In this document: in pieces, positions 1 to 6,233 of the stretch
How positions within the stretch are numbered: the stretch's first letter is position 1
Layout of the letters: each line of letters opens with the position of its first letter
Notes under the pieces: generated by a model
What the model was told of the DNA's origin: nothing
What the model saw: the letters and a program-made list of their open reading frames with translations, nothing else
Databases searched by the model: none
Made by a program: the position numbers and the translations under genes
Source of the DNA: Balneola sp.
GTDB lineage: Bacteria > Bacteroidota > Rhodothermia > Balneolales > Balneolaceae
Assembly: GCA_002730655.1 (NCBI GenBank)
Contig: PCAT01000114.1
Location: forward strand, 1 to 8,325
Length of the DNA: 8,325 bases
Reading direction: 5' to 3'

Positions 1-2192
1 AAATTAGCAGGTGTAATTTTTTTCATAGTGCCGCCATCATCAATTAAGACGAAGTCGGCATCTGCAGCAGAAGTTGTTGTGCTAGGTGCGTTTGAATTAG
101 ATGTTGATATTATAGTACCATCAGCTGATGGAAGTGTTAACACTACGTTTCCACTAAATGTACTATGAGCTGGTGCTCTTACTGCCACATAATGTTGATT
201 GGCGTCTTCACAAAATAATCTTACTTCAGATTGTGTACCGGTATTTTTTATGTCTAAGACACCACCTCTGATTGTTGCTGAATCAGTTAATAAATTACCA
301 GTTACATTTACACCGGAATCAGTGGTTTCAATCTTTTTGTTATTATTATGATAAAGCTCTACTGCACCACCATTTTGTGCAGTAATTAAATCTTCTGTTC
401 CAAATTTATTTTTAACTTTAAAAGTATTTGATCTTATTCTAAACTCACCAAATCCGCGCTGATGTAATAAGACATTACTTGAATCATTATAAATTTCAAG
501 ATTATTATTTGTAGTACTACTACCTAATATTAATTTATGTGTTCTTCCAATTTTAATTGCTTTGTCTGATTTGTCAAAGAATACAGCACCAGCAGAATCA
601 AGCGTAAGATCATCACTAATAGTAGCAGGACCACTGATAGTAGCAGAATCAGCAGTAATTTGACCAATTACATTTACACCAGAATCTTTAGTTTCAAATC
701 TTTTTGTACCATCAAAAAATAATTGTGCACCACCAGCTGGACCAGTGAAGTCTGAAAATTGTGCGGCTATTTTTGAACCATTGGCATTAGTAACTCTAAA
801 ATATGATGCTTTAACATCAAGCATTCCAGTTCCAGCATCTTCTATAATTGAGCTACTACCATCATGATATATTTTTAAGTCAGCACTATCACCAAACTGT
901 GCTTGATAGTTATCACCAAATTTAAGTACTTTAAAAGATTTGTCAAAAAATAGAGCACCAGCTGAATCAAACGTAACGTCTCCACCAAAAGTAACATCGG
1001 TAGTAAATCTATCGTTAATGATCGCTACGGTAGCAGCTGAATCAATTCCACCTCCTCCTGTAAAATTGACGTTAACTAGAGTTTCTGTACCAGCAGAATC
1101 CAGTACTGACATCCTTGGTTGTACTTCTAAGACTCCATCTGTTGAAGTTTGAGCTTGGAAAGATAGTCTTTGATCAAACGCTAAGCTTGAATCTTCACTT
1201 AATACCGGTATGGATATTCCAGATCTACTAAGTACATAGTCAGAATCTATTAATGTAGTTACACCATTTGAATCAATACCGGGTATGATATCACTTGTTA
1301 GAGCAATTGTACCTGAAGCATCAGGAAGTGTTATAGTTCTACTTGCCGAAGGCGTGGAAACTGTTAAAGCTACCTCATGACTAGTTCCCTTTGTATTATT
1401 CCATACAATTTCATGGTTATCATGATTTAAAATTAATTTTGAACTTGCAAACATTAAAGATGTAGTTAAACCAGCTCCACCTTCTTGTGTAAGAATATTA
1501 ATTCTGCCATCTTCAGTGCCGGCAGTGATATCAGCGGGTCGCATTTCAATTGCAGCAAAGGTGACCTGTGAATCAGCATCATTATCTGCTATAAAATTAA
1601 TAATACCTTCTTTATGAAAATCAGTGGCATCACTATGATCATTAGATATTAAGTTTAATACTGGACCACCATCTTCTGTAGTTGATATAGTTACTGGGCC
1701 ATTAATAGTAGCAGAATCAGCATTTAAATGACCGGTAATTGTAGCACCAGTTGTTTTTGTCTCTATTTTTTTTGAATTATTATGATAAAGTTCTGACGCT
1801 CCATCTTGTACGAACTTAGCAAGTGTTTCAGTGTTGCCAGGGTTTCTAATTCTAAACTGATTTGTACGAACCATAATTTCCCCAGTACCTGCATCATGTA
1901 GTACGGTTCTATTAGGCGTGTGAGTAATCGTAAAATCACTGTCATTACCAAACTTAAGTGATTCGTTATCAGCAAAATGAACGGACTTAACTCCGGCAGA
2001 GTCTAACCCTTGTCTGGTAGTGATTAAAGAATCAACAGCAGCTGAATCCATAAACGCTTTGACATTATTTGAAGCATCTTTGTAGAAAAGCTTACCATCT
2101 TGGAAGTTGATGGCAAGTTCGCCGTGCGCGAGATCTGAATCGGTAGGAATCTTCCCAGCAACGGAAGACTTCTTTAGTTTAATAGACGTCAT
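1..2192 (-). CDS. Large repetitive tail-fibre-like virion protein, partial (C-terminus beyond left edge)
   Basis: The reading frame is open from the ATG at 2192 to the window edge, with no stop in 730 codons, so only the C-terminus is missing. The N-terminus (MTSIKLKKSSVAGKIPTDSD, then a GELA motif and DGKLFYKD) is a type common at the start of T4-like marine phage fibre proteins. It also resembles the start of the 498-aa protein upstream. The body carries three related modules of about 110-125 residues (about 63-170, 408-525 and 531-644). Each runs from a DSAG/FFD-type start through an FG...IYHD or similar strand, a LYHNN-KK or LFFDGTKRFET segment, and ends in DSATI-G. A phage-type TITLPDASGTIALTSD motif lies near residues 287-302, and a similar LTLPSADGTI lies near the edge. 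AAGGG sits 6 nt before the ATG. No signal peptide, membrane segment or enzymatic motif was seen. A structural fibre or adhesin role is inferred from composition and repeats. Receptor specificity would probably lie in the unseen C-terminus. Confidence 0.8.
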   Translation of the reverse strand, partial: MTSIKLKKSSVAGKIPTDSDLAHGELAINFQDGKLFYKDASNNVKAFMDSAAVDSLITTRQGLDSAGVKSVHFADNESLKFGNDSDFTITHTPNRTVLHDAGTGEIMVRTNQFRIRNPGNTETLAKFVQDGASELYHNNSKKIETKTTGATITGHLNADSATINGPVTISTTEDGGPVLNLISNDHSDATDFHKEGIINFIADNDADSQVTFAAIEMRPADITAGTEDGRINILTQEGGAGLTTSLMFASSKLILNHDNHEIVWNNTKGTSHEVALTVSTPSASRTITLPDASGTIALTSDIIPGIDSNGVTTLIDSDYVLSRSGISIPVLSEDSSLAFDQRLSFQAQTSTDGVLEVQPRMSVLDSAGTETLVNVNFTGGGGIDSAATVAIINDRFTTDVTFGGDVTFDSAGALFFDKSFKVLKFGDNYQAQFGDSADLKIYHDGSSSIIEDAGTGMLDVKASYFRVTNANGSKIAAQFSDFTGPAGGAQLFFDGTKRFETKDSGVNVIGQITADSATISGPATISDDLTLDSAGAVFFDKSDKAIKIGRTHKLILGSSTTNNNLEIYNDSSNVLLHQRGFGEFRIRSNTFKVKNKFGTEDLITAQNGGAVELYHNNNKKIETTDSGVNVTGNLLTDSATIRGGVLDIKNTGTQSEVRLFCEDANQHYVAVRAPAHSTFSGNVVLTLPSADGTIISTSNSNAPSTTTSAADADFVLIDDGGTMKKITPAN
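262..602 (-). repeat. Fibre protein repeat module 3
   Basis: Third copy, residues about 531-644. It begins LDSAGAVFFDKSDKAIKIG, contains LEIYNDSSNVLLHQRGFGE and VELYHNNNKKIETTDSGVNV, and ends TDSATIRGG. Start and end motifs match module 2 closely (DSAG-x-x-FFDKS and DSGVNV). Confidence 0.7.
607..971 (-). repeat. Fibre protein repeat module 2
   Basis: Second copy, residues about 408-525. It begins FDSAGALFFDKSFKVLKFG, contains LKIYHDGSSSIIEDAGTG and AQLFFDGTKRFETKDSGVNV, and ends ADSATISGPATIS. It is followed within a few residues by module 3, so modules 2 and 3 form a tandem pair. Module 1 is separated from them by a long non-repeat stretch. Confidence 0.7.
1683..2006 (-). repeat. Fibre protein repeat module 1
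   Basis: First copy of the protein-level repeat, residues about 63-170 of the partial fibre gene. It begins LDSAGVKSVHFADNESLKFG, contains THTPNRTVLHDAGTGEIMVR and ELYHNNSKKIETK, and ends ADSATINGPVTIS. It is the most diverged copy at its start. Its LYHNN-KKIET segment is conserved with module 3 even at DNA level (around 1768-1795 versus 330-357). Confidence 0.7.
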
Positions 2193-2203
2193 CGTCAACC
2201 CTT

Positions 2204-2238
2204 AAAAAAGGACGCCATACGAGTAATAACTCAGGCAT
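2204..2238 (-). terminator. Candidate intrinsic terminator or attenuator hairpin between two fibre genes
   Basis: Read on the minus strand, ATGCC (2238-2234) can pair with GGCGT (2216-2212), with one G-T wobble. Inside it GAGT (2232-2229) pairs with ACTC (2224-2221) around a TATT loop. CC and a run of six T (2209-2204) follow. This has the form of a rho-independent terminator just after the 498-aa gene. No obvious TATAAATA promoter follows it before the next ATG at 2192, so partial read-through or a 3'-end stabilising hairpin is as likely as full termination. The stem is short and interrupted. Confidence 0.4.
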
Positions 2239-2244
2239 CAAATA

Positions 2245-3741
2245 TTAGTATGTGCCTCCGTCAATGGCCGCAATCCAAACATTACCAGCAGCTGAAACTT
2301 GGAACTGTCTTAAAGTTCCAGTTGCACCAGCAGAATCTCCATCAGCGTAACCACCAAATGAAGCAACACCTGGGTTAGTTAATGAAGCAAGTTCTCCAGC
2401 AATTGTTAGACTGTTTCCAGCATCATCATATGTAAGATCGATTCCTTCACCTGCTAGTAAGAGGTTGTTTAATCGATCGTCTACTCTTTCATTAGTAAAG
2501 TATAGATTTGTAGAACCTTCACCTAGATGATCCGTGTTATAATTATCGATAAGGTTAGGAACTGATGCAGATGGTGTAGTAAATTTCTTGCTAAGTTCCC
2601 AAGTATCTGTTGTCGACTTATATAAGATAGTCGGCTTTATTGGTGGACCATTTATCGTAATACCAGCGTCATTAGCTTCAGCGGAGTCTGCTGCTGAATC
2701 AGCTAGTACTAAGTTCTTATCGTTTATTGAAACGGTTGTTGAATTAACTGTGGTTGTTGTACCTTCAACTTTTAAGTTACCAAGGATTACAACTTCACCG
2801 GAGTCTCCAACAGGAAATGGATTAATATATAAGAATCCAGAACTGTCAGTGGTACTTAATGTGTTACCATCTAACTTTAAGTTATCGACTGTTAAAGAAG
2901 ATAATCCAGTTACGTTTGAGTCTAAGTGTGTTACTACTCTGTTATCGGCGATAACGGTGTTTATATTAGTACCACCTTGGAACGTAAGTGTATCTGTCAG
3001 TAAGTCAACTGAATCTACTCCACCAGCATCGCCAGTGATAGCTAACTGTGTGGCTACGTTCGCTACACCAGCTGCTGTAAGTTGACCTCTACCATTGACT
3101 GTAAATGTTGGGATCTGAGTGGCTGAACCATAACTTCCAGCTGTTACTCCAGTTTCTGTTATATTAATTCTTATAGCATGTCTATTGACAAATGTGTCTA
3201 TTCCAGCTCCACCTGTAAGAGTCAGGTCAGAGTTTAAAAGACTAAGAGAATGTGTTGTACCAGAATCTGATGCGAGATCTAATGTCTTGTTATTTAAGTT
3301 AGTATCTACGTAATTTTTAGTGGCGGCGTCTTGAGCACTTGCAGGATCTGTGACGTTTGAAATAATGGAGGTGTTGACATCAACTTTACCAGCTCCGTTA
3401 GGATCAAGTATGAGGTCGCCATTAGTATTCGTAGTACTTAGTGTGTTTCCATTAAGGTCGAGATTGTCGACTTTAAGATTATCAATTTTACTAGATGCAT
3501 CCGTGATAATACCACTCGATGCAGTTAGTGTCCCTGGGGTATGATCAAGTAAGTCGGTAAAATATTTACCGCCAATTTGATCTATCGAGGCTGCCGCTCC
3601 AGTAGAATCTTCAGTTCCAGTACCAATGTATAGTCTATTACCGCCGGTTCCACTAGAATACGAATACGCGAGTTCACCTTGTCTTAGACTGGAAGGTGAT
3701 CCGCTACTACCCGATCTTTTAATTCTTATTGTTGATGCCAT
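2245..3741 (-). CDS. Fibre-like virion structural protein (498 aa)
   Basis: A complete virion protein of a family frequent in T4-like cyanophages and marine myoviruses. The N-terminus has IRIKRSGSSG and then QGELAYSY, RLYIGTG and the segment IGGKYFTDLLDHTPG (about 57-70). These are followed by DPNGAGKVDVN, a DAATKNYVD motif (138-146), an IPTFTVNGRGQLTAAG motif (210-225) and a VEGTTTTVNSTTVSINDKNL segment (325-344). An internal duplication pairs residues 86-118 with 280-315 (both contain VDNL-L-GNTLSTT). The C-terminal part has TNLYFTNERVDDRL and ends AAIDGGTY. The start is supported by GGAGG 9 nt upstream and by a 1-nt TAATG overlap with the 84-aa gene. No enzyme motif or membrane segment is seen. 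A tail-fibre or baseplate-attached adhesin role is inferred from family resemblance and Gly/Thr/Ser/Asp-rich, beta-type composition. Confidence 0.85.
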   Translation of the reverse strand: MASTIRIKRSGSSGSPSSLRQGELAYSYSSGTGGNRLYIGTGTEDSTGAAASIDQIGGKYFTDLLDHTPGTLTASSGIITDASSKIDNLKVDNLDLNGNTLSTTNTNGDLILDPNGAGKVDVNTSIISNVTDPASAQDAATKNYVDTNLNNKTLDLASDSGTTHSLSLLNSDLTLTGGAGIDTFVNRHAIRINITETGVTAGSYGSATQIPTFTVNGRGQLTAAGVANVATQLAITGDAGGVDSVDLLTDTLTFQGGTNINTVIADNRVVTHLDSNVTGLSSLTVDNLKLDGNTLSTTDSSGFLYINPFPVGDSGEVVILGNLKVEGTTTTVNSTTVSINDKNLVLADSAADSAEANDAGITINGPPIKPTILYKSTTDTWELSKKFTTPSASVPNLIDNYNTDHLGEGSTNLYFTNERVDDRLNNLLLAGEGIDLTYDDAGNSLTIAGELASLTNPGVASFGGYADGDSAGATGTLRQFQVSAAGNVWIAAIDGGTY

Positions 3742-3995
3742 TAGAAGTGGCCTCCATTAACCGTTTGTTTTTCTAATTGTGTGGTAGCTTCAAAATCACC
3801 AGTTGTGGTATTAAATATCAATGCGGCTCCATCTGTTTTTGTTGTTGTGTTTACTCCACCTAGATTATCTATGTTGAAAGCACCGGATGAGACATTCTTT
3901 AATGGTTTACCAACCGTAACTCTTTTGACTACCGTTCTTACTCCGGCCGCCTTTACACTTTTAACAGTTACGCCGCTAACTCCAACCTTTACCAT
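3741..3995 (-). CDS. Small virion structural protein (84 aa)
   Basis: A short protein between two recognisable virion genes. The N-terminal half is basic and Val-rich (MVKVGVSGVTVKSVKAAGVR...). The second half contains NIDNLGGVNTTTKTDGAALI, then FNTTTGDFEAT, and ends VNGGHF. That second part matches the short DGDVLVYN-type motif that recurs in tail and fibre proteins of T4-like marine phages. The start has GAGG 5 nt upstream. Its stop overlaps the start of the 498-aa gene by one base, and it follows the stop of the 116-aa gene after only 2 nt, so the three genes very likely share one late transcript and stoichiometry. No catalytic motif, signal peptide or membrane helix is visible. A minor structural or connector role is inferred from position and composition. 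The exact location in the virion is unknown. Confidence 0.7.
   Translation of the reverse strand: MVKVGVSGVTVKSVKAAGVRTVVKRVTVGKPLKNVSSGAFNIDNLGGVNTTTKTDGAALIFNTTTGDFEATTQLEKQTVNGGHF
3751..3755 (-). promoter_or_regulatory. Shine-Dalgarno GGAGG for the 498-aa fibre gene
   Basis: GGAGG lies 9 nt before the ATG at 3741, inside the last codons of the 84-aa gene. Together with the TAATG stop/start overlap it fixes the start and predicts translational coupling of the two virion genes. Confidence 0.75.
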
Positions 3996-3997
3996 CT

Positions 3998-4348
3998 CTA
4001 CCTCGTTACTGATGGGGTTACTGTAATTCTACCCTCTAAAACTCTTTCAATAATAGTAGCACCTCCGCTGTCTACAAAAGATAGTTCGACATCGTAGACG
4101 TATCTACCTGCTTTCAAAGAATCAGTTTGAGTATTTGTTAACGATAAACTTGCCAGCCCAGAAGAAGCATCGGTTACTGCGGTAGTGAAAGCAGTGGCTT
4201 CCCCGCTACTATCACTATAATTTTTTTTTAATTTAGCTGCTATTGCGTGGTTAACTAAATTTTTAGCCGATCCATCTTGGTTAATTAATTCGAGTTGGAT
4301 AGTCGCATCCGCCCCTTGATCTATAGTGATTTCTTCGAACTGTGCCAT
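3998..4348 (-). CDS. BppU-like/Ig-like baseplate-type virion protein (116 aa)
   Basis: First gene of the minus-strand structural block. The sequence follows the pattern of small phage proteins with a BppU-N/Ig-like fold. An N-terminal ITIDQGADATIQLEL strand is followed by QDGSAKNLVNHAIAAKLKK (24-42), an Ala/Ser/Thr region with TDASSGLASLSLT (59-71), then LKAGRYVYDVELSF (78-91) and VLEGRITVTPSVTR at the end (103-116). The block L-AG-Y-YDVE...VLEG-ITVTP is the diagnostic part. Such proteins are common as virion structural proteins in T4-like marine phages. The length fits a single domain. A TATAAATA late-type promoter sits 28 nt before the ATG, so late expression is expected. The SD is weak (GGA about 10 nt upstream). 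No enzyme motif was seen. The fold call is from pattern memory, without a search. Confidence 0.75.
   Translation of the reverse strand: MAQFEEITIDQGADATIQLELINQDGSAKNLVNHAIAAKLKKNYSDSSGEATAFTTAVTDASSGLASLSLTNTQTDSLKAGRYVYDVELSFVDSGGATIIERVLEGRITVTPSVTR
4001..4004 (-). promoter_or_regulatory. Shine-Dalgarno GAGG for the 84-aa gene
   Basis: GAGG lies 5 nt before the ATG at 3995, at the very end of the 116-aa coding sequence next to its TAG stop. It supports this start over other in-frame choices. Confidence 0.6.
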
Positions 4349-4376
4349 TAAACAAATTCCATACGATTCTTTAATC

Positions 4377-4384
4377 TATTTATA
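4377..4384 (-). promoter_or_regulatory. T4-type late promoter core TATAAATA (structural block)
   Basis: An exact TATAAATA on the minus strand. In T4 this box spans about -13 to -6, which would put the transcript start near 4371 and leave a leader of about 23 nt before the ATG at 4348. It is the best placed of three identical boxes in this gap. Confidence 0.7.
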
Positions 4385-4409
4385 CGATCTTAAACTCTTA
4401 TCGTAATAC

Positions 4410-4417
4410 TATTTATA
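4410..4417 (-). promoter_or_regulatory. Second minus-strand TATAAATA box
   Basis: Exact TATAAATA on the minus strand, 33 bp upstream of the nearest box to the structural genes. It may be an additional late start with a longer leader, or a by-product of the AT-rich gap. Confidence 0.45.
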
Positions 4418-4420
4418 AGC

Positions 4421-4428
4421 TATTTATA
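4421..4428 (-). promoter_or_regulatory. Third minus-strand TATAAATA box
   Basis: Exact TATAAATA on the minus strand, 11 bp (about one helical turn) from the second. It overlaps the plus-strand TATATATA box, so the two directions could compete for the late sigma factor. Confidence 0.4.
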
Positions 4429-4432
4429 TATA
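4425..4432 (+). promoter_or_regulatory. Plus-strand TATATATA box, 5 nt before the SPASM-like gene
   Basis: TATATATA differs from the T4 late core by one base. By T4 geometry the transcript would start at 4438, the A of the ATG, giving a leaderless mRNA. No Shine-Dalgarno motif exists upstream of this ATG. The same box-to-ATG spacing is seen at 7497-7510. Confidence 0.45.
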
Positions 4433-4437
4433 GTATC

Positions 4438-4782
4438 ATGAAAAAGTTATACCCAAGGTGCCATCCTTATTGGAAAAATGAAGATGGTGATACTATAAAA
4501 AACAATAGTGTTAAAGGACTAGCAGTTTCTGCTGATGATTTTTTACTTCCGTGTTGTTGGCTAGACATGACTGATAGAGATAATGAAATAAATGGCATAA
4601 CTTACATGAGAAGAGAACATTTAAAAATTGAAAATAATGATACTATAGACGATATAGTAAATTCAGAAGAGTGGAAACATTTTCACAGAGTTCTGTTAGA
4701 AGCTCCATACGACGCTCCAGAAAGATGTAAGACAAAATGTTCGAAAGCATTACCTAAAGGAGCTGGCAATGAATTTCGATAA
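4438..4782 (+). CDS. SPASM-like Cys-rich protein, split from its radical SAM partner
   Basis: A 114-aa Cys-containing protein with a SPASM-type pattern. C8 is in YPRCHPYW, and C39-C40 are in DDFLLPCCWLD, the position where SPASM domains read V-PCC. A LKIENNDTIDDIVNSEEWKH stretch (62-81) corresponds to the usual GN-....-l.eiw.s segment. C97 and C101 are in ERCKTKCSK. SPASM domains hold auxiliary Fe-S clusters and normally lie C-terminal to the radical SAM core. Here the domain is a separate gene upstream of, and overlapping by 14 nt, a radical SAM enzyme that lacks one. It is therefore likely an auxiliary-cluster or substrate-binding partner, possibly acting in a complex. The ATG has no SD and directly follows a TATATATA box. 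The frame stays open upstream but offers no earlier ATG. The fold is recognised by pattern only. A stand-alone Fe-S or Zn protein is possible. Confidence 0.65.
   Translation: MKKLYPRCHPYWKNEDGDTIKNNSVKGLAVSADDFLLPCCWLDMTDRDNEINGITYMRREHLKIENNDTIDDIVNSEEWKHFHRVLLEAPYDAPERCKTKCSKALPKGAGNEFR
4756..4762 (+). promoter_or_regulatory. Strong Shine-Dalgarno AAAGGAG for the radical SAM gene
   Basis: AAAGGAG lies 6 nt before the ATG at 4769, inside the end of the SPASM-like gene. It fixes the radical SAM start and contrasts with the missing SD of the first gene in the unit. Confidence 0.75.
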
Positions 4783-5509
4783 ATTTTACAGTGACTATAT
4801 TACAGCTCAAAGAACTTCTGCTAATGTCAACATTGATACTACATTTAGATGTAAACTACAGTGTCCTTTTTGTATGAGACAGCGAGATAATGCTAAGTCA
4901 AAAGTAAAAAGTTCTCAAGATCTATCTTATGAAGCTTATAATAAGATAATAAAATTTTTTAAGCGATTAAATTTTTGTGGTCAGCTTAGTGATCCGATAT
5001 ATCATAAAAATTTTTTAAGATTACTTGAAATAAGAAAACAACAATGCCCTAATCATGTAGTAACAATAGCTACTAATGGAAGTGGCAAATCAATGGATTG
5101 GTGGAATAAAGCTTTTGATTTAACTCAAAGATCATTTACTAATTGGGTATTTGGAGTCGACGGAGCAAGCCAACAAACACATGAAATATACAGAGTTAAT
5201 GGAAGTTTTGAACAGTCTTTTAACGCAATGGTAGAGGCTGGAAGAAGAAACATGATGGTAGAGTGGCAATTCATAGTTTTTAAACATAATGAACATGAGA
5301 TAGAAAAAGCTAAAAAAATGGCTTTAGATAACAATATATGTTTTAGATTACTTAAGTCATCTAGATACGGAGATTATAAGAATGCACCGCACATTCTTCC
5401 ACCAAGTCCTAAATGGGTAAGTACAGAACAAGATAGTCAAAACATTAGATGGAGACCAGAAAAGTGGTATCATATAGGGCATGACTTTAACCTGACCAGA
5501 ACTCTTTAA
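4769..5509 (+). CDS. Radical SAM enzyme (246 aa, no SPASM tail)
   Basis: The [4Fe-4S]-binding CxxxCxxC motif is at residues 28-35 (CKLQCPFC), so the protein should cleave S-adenosylmethionine reductively to start radical chemistry. Further radical SAM landmarks follow: CGQLSDPIYHKNF (70-82, the usual GGEP..hp.f position), ATNGSG (101-106), and GVDGASQQTHEIYRVNGSF (129-147, the common SLDG..e..d..RG.G.f motif). The length is that of a catalytic core only. The C-terminus has no Cys pair, and the matching auxiliary SPASM-like part is the overlapping gene just upstream. The organisation suggests a two-subunit enzyme modifying a peptide, sugar or nucleotide; the substrate is unknown. It is neither viperin-like nor clearly QueE by its motifs. 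Its last 23 nt overlap the convergent glycosyltransferase gene on the other strand, leaving no room for a terminator between them. Confidence 0.85.
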   Translation: MNFDKFYSDYITAQRTSANVNIDTTFRCKLQCPFCMRQRDNAKSKVKSSQDLSYEAYNKIIKFFKRLNFCGQLSDPIYHKNFLRLLEIRKQQCPNHVVTIATNGSGKSMDWWNKAFDLTQRSFTNWVFGVDGASQQTHEIYRVNGSFEQSFNAMVEAGRRNMMVEWQFIVFKHNEHEIEKAKKMALDNNICFRLLKSSRYGDYKNAPHILPPSPKWVSTEQDSQNIRWRPEKWYHIGHDFNLTRTL

Positions 5510-6233
5510 TCCAAGACTCGTTAGAATTTTCTATAATGTTTTTTGCATTTGAAAAATGAATCATCTTAATATCGTCATCCCACTCACCATCTATTAACAA
5601 TGGATTAGGACTTACTCTTTTTATCCAATTTTTTTCGATCTTTTTCATTTCTGGCTCATGATACTTGGCAAACCATTGTTTTGGAAACCAATATCTTTCT
5701 GGTCCAATTATTAGATCTACAAAATTTTGTTCTCCATTAACCGGTGGTTCAGCTTCTCCTAACTTAATAAATCTCTCTTGCCAGTATTCAGCATCAGCAA
5801 AAAATATTCTATGAAGATACTCTGTATCTCCCATTCTGTACATTTGAAAACCACCGTTTATACTACACCATTCGAGTCGGTTTGACCACCATCTTTCAAA
5901 ACAACCAAAATGACCAGATTTAATATCAAAACTCAGTATATCATCTAAATTACCAGTAATGATCCAATCGATGTCAAGTATCAAACATCTTTCTCCATTT
6001 TTAATTCCAGCAAAATTTTTAGAATGAAATTGTATTTTATGCCATTGCAATTTTAGTAAATTTGGATTAGCCAATTCAATAATTTCTACGTCATCAATTA
6101 TGTCTTTTGGATCTTCTGTATAACAATACATCTTAAACTCTACCGTAGTATTTTTCTTAATACCTCTATAAAGATTGTTAATATATTGAGAACTATACTT
6201 ATCACCAACTTTCAAAGTTAATATGTGGATCAT
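5487..6233 (-). CDS. DxD glycosyltransferase, GT8-like (248 aa)
   Basis: Last gene of the minus-strand operon. The N-terminus (MIHILTLKVGDKYSSQYINN) and MYCYTEDPKDI (35-45) match the opening of a GT-A fold. The metal/nucleotide-sugar motif is LILDIDW (84-90, D87-x-D89), followed by TGNLDDIL. SINGGFQMYR (124-133) corresponds to the NAG-type acceptor-side motif of GT8-like enzymes, and a late His in KMIHFSNAKN (223-232) fits the second metal ligand. It should transfer a sugar from a nucleotide-sugar; donor and acceptor are unknown. No membrane segment is visible, so it is probably cytosolic. The start overlaps the PP-loop gene stop as ATGA, giving coupled translation. The protein is a clear paralogue of the glycosyltransferase at 7510-8265, sharing KWG/KVG-x-KYS, YCYT-D and D-D motifs. 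The family number is from motif resemblance only. Confidence 0.8.
   Translation of the reverse strand: MIHILTLKVGDKYSSQYINNLYRGIKKNTTVEFKMYCYTEDPKDIIDDVEIIELANPNLLKLQWHKIQFHSKNFAGIKNGERCLILDIDWIITGNLDDILSFDIKSGHFGCFERWWSNRLEWCSINGGFQMYRMGDTEYLHRIFFADAEYWQERFIKLGEAEPPVNGEQNFVDLIIGPERYWFPKQWFAKYHEPEMKKIEKNWIKRVSPNPLLIDGEWDDDIKMIHFSNAKNIIENSNESWIKEFWSG

Noticed and set aside
940..1152. Plus-strand 70-codon frame
   Set aside because: It is antisense to the large fibre gene inside a repeat-linked region and has no recognisable features.
1763..1975. Minus-strand 70-codon frame
   Set aside because: It is a shifted frame of the large fibre gene, whose own frame is open throughout.
2588..3085. Plus-strand 165-codon open frame opposite the 498-aa gene
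   Set aside because: It is antisense to a well-supported virion gene, has Val/Ser/Pro-rich shadow composition and no SD.
3781..4026. Plus-strand 81-codon frame opposite the 84-aa gene
   Set aside because: It is a shadow: the minus-strand gene has an SD, coupling to both neighbours and virion-type motifs.
4769..5509. Radical SAM gene as a viperin-like antiviral or as QueE
   Set aside because: Beyond the general CxxxCxxC motif, nothing specific to viperin or QueE is visible, and the adjacent SPASM-like gene points to another subfamily.
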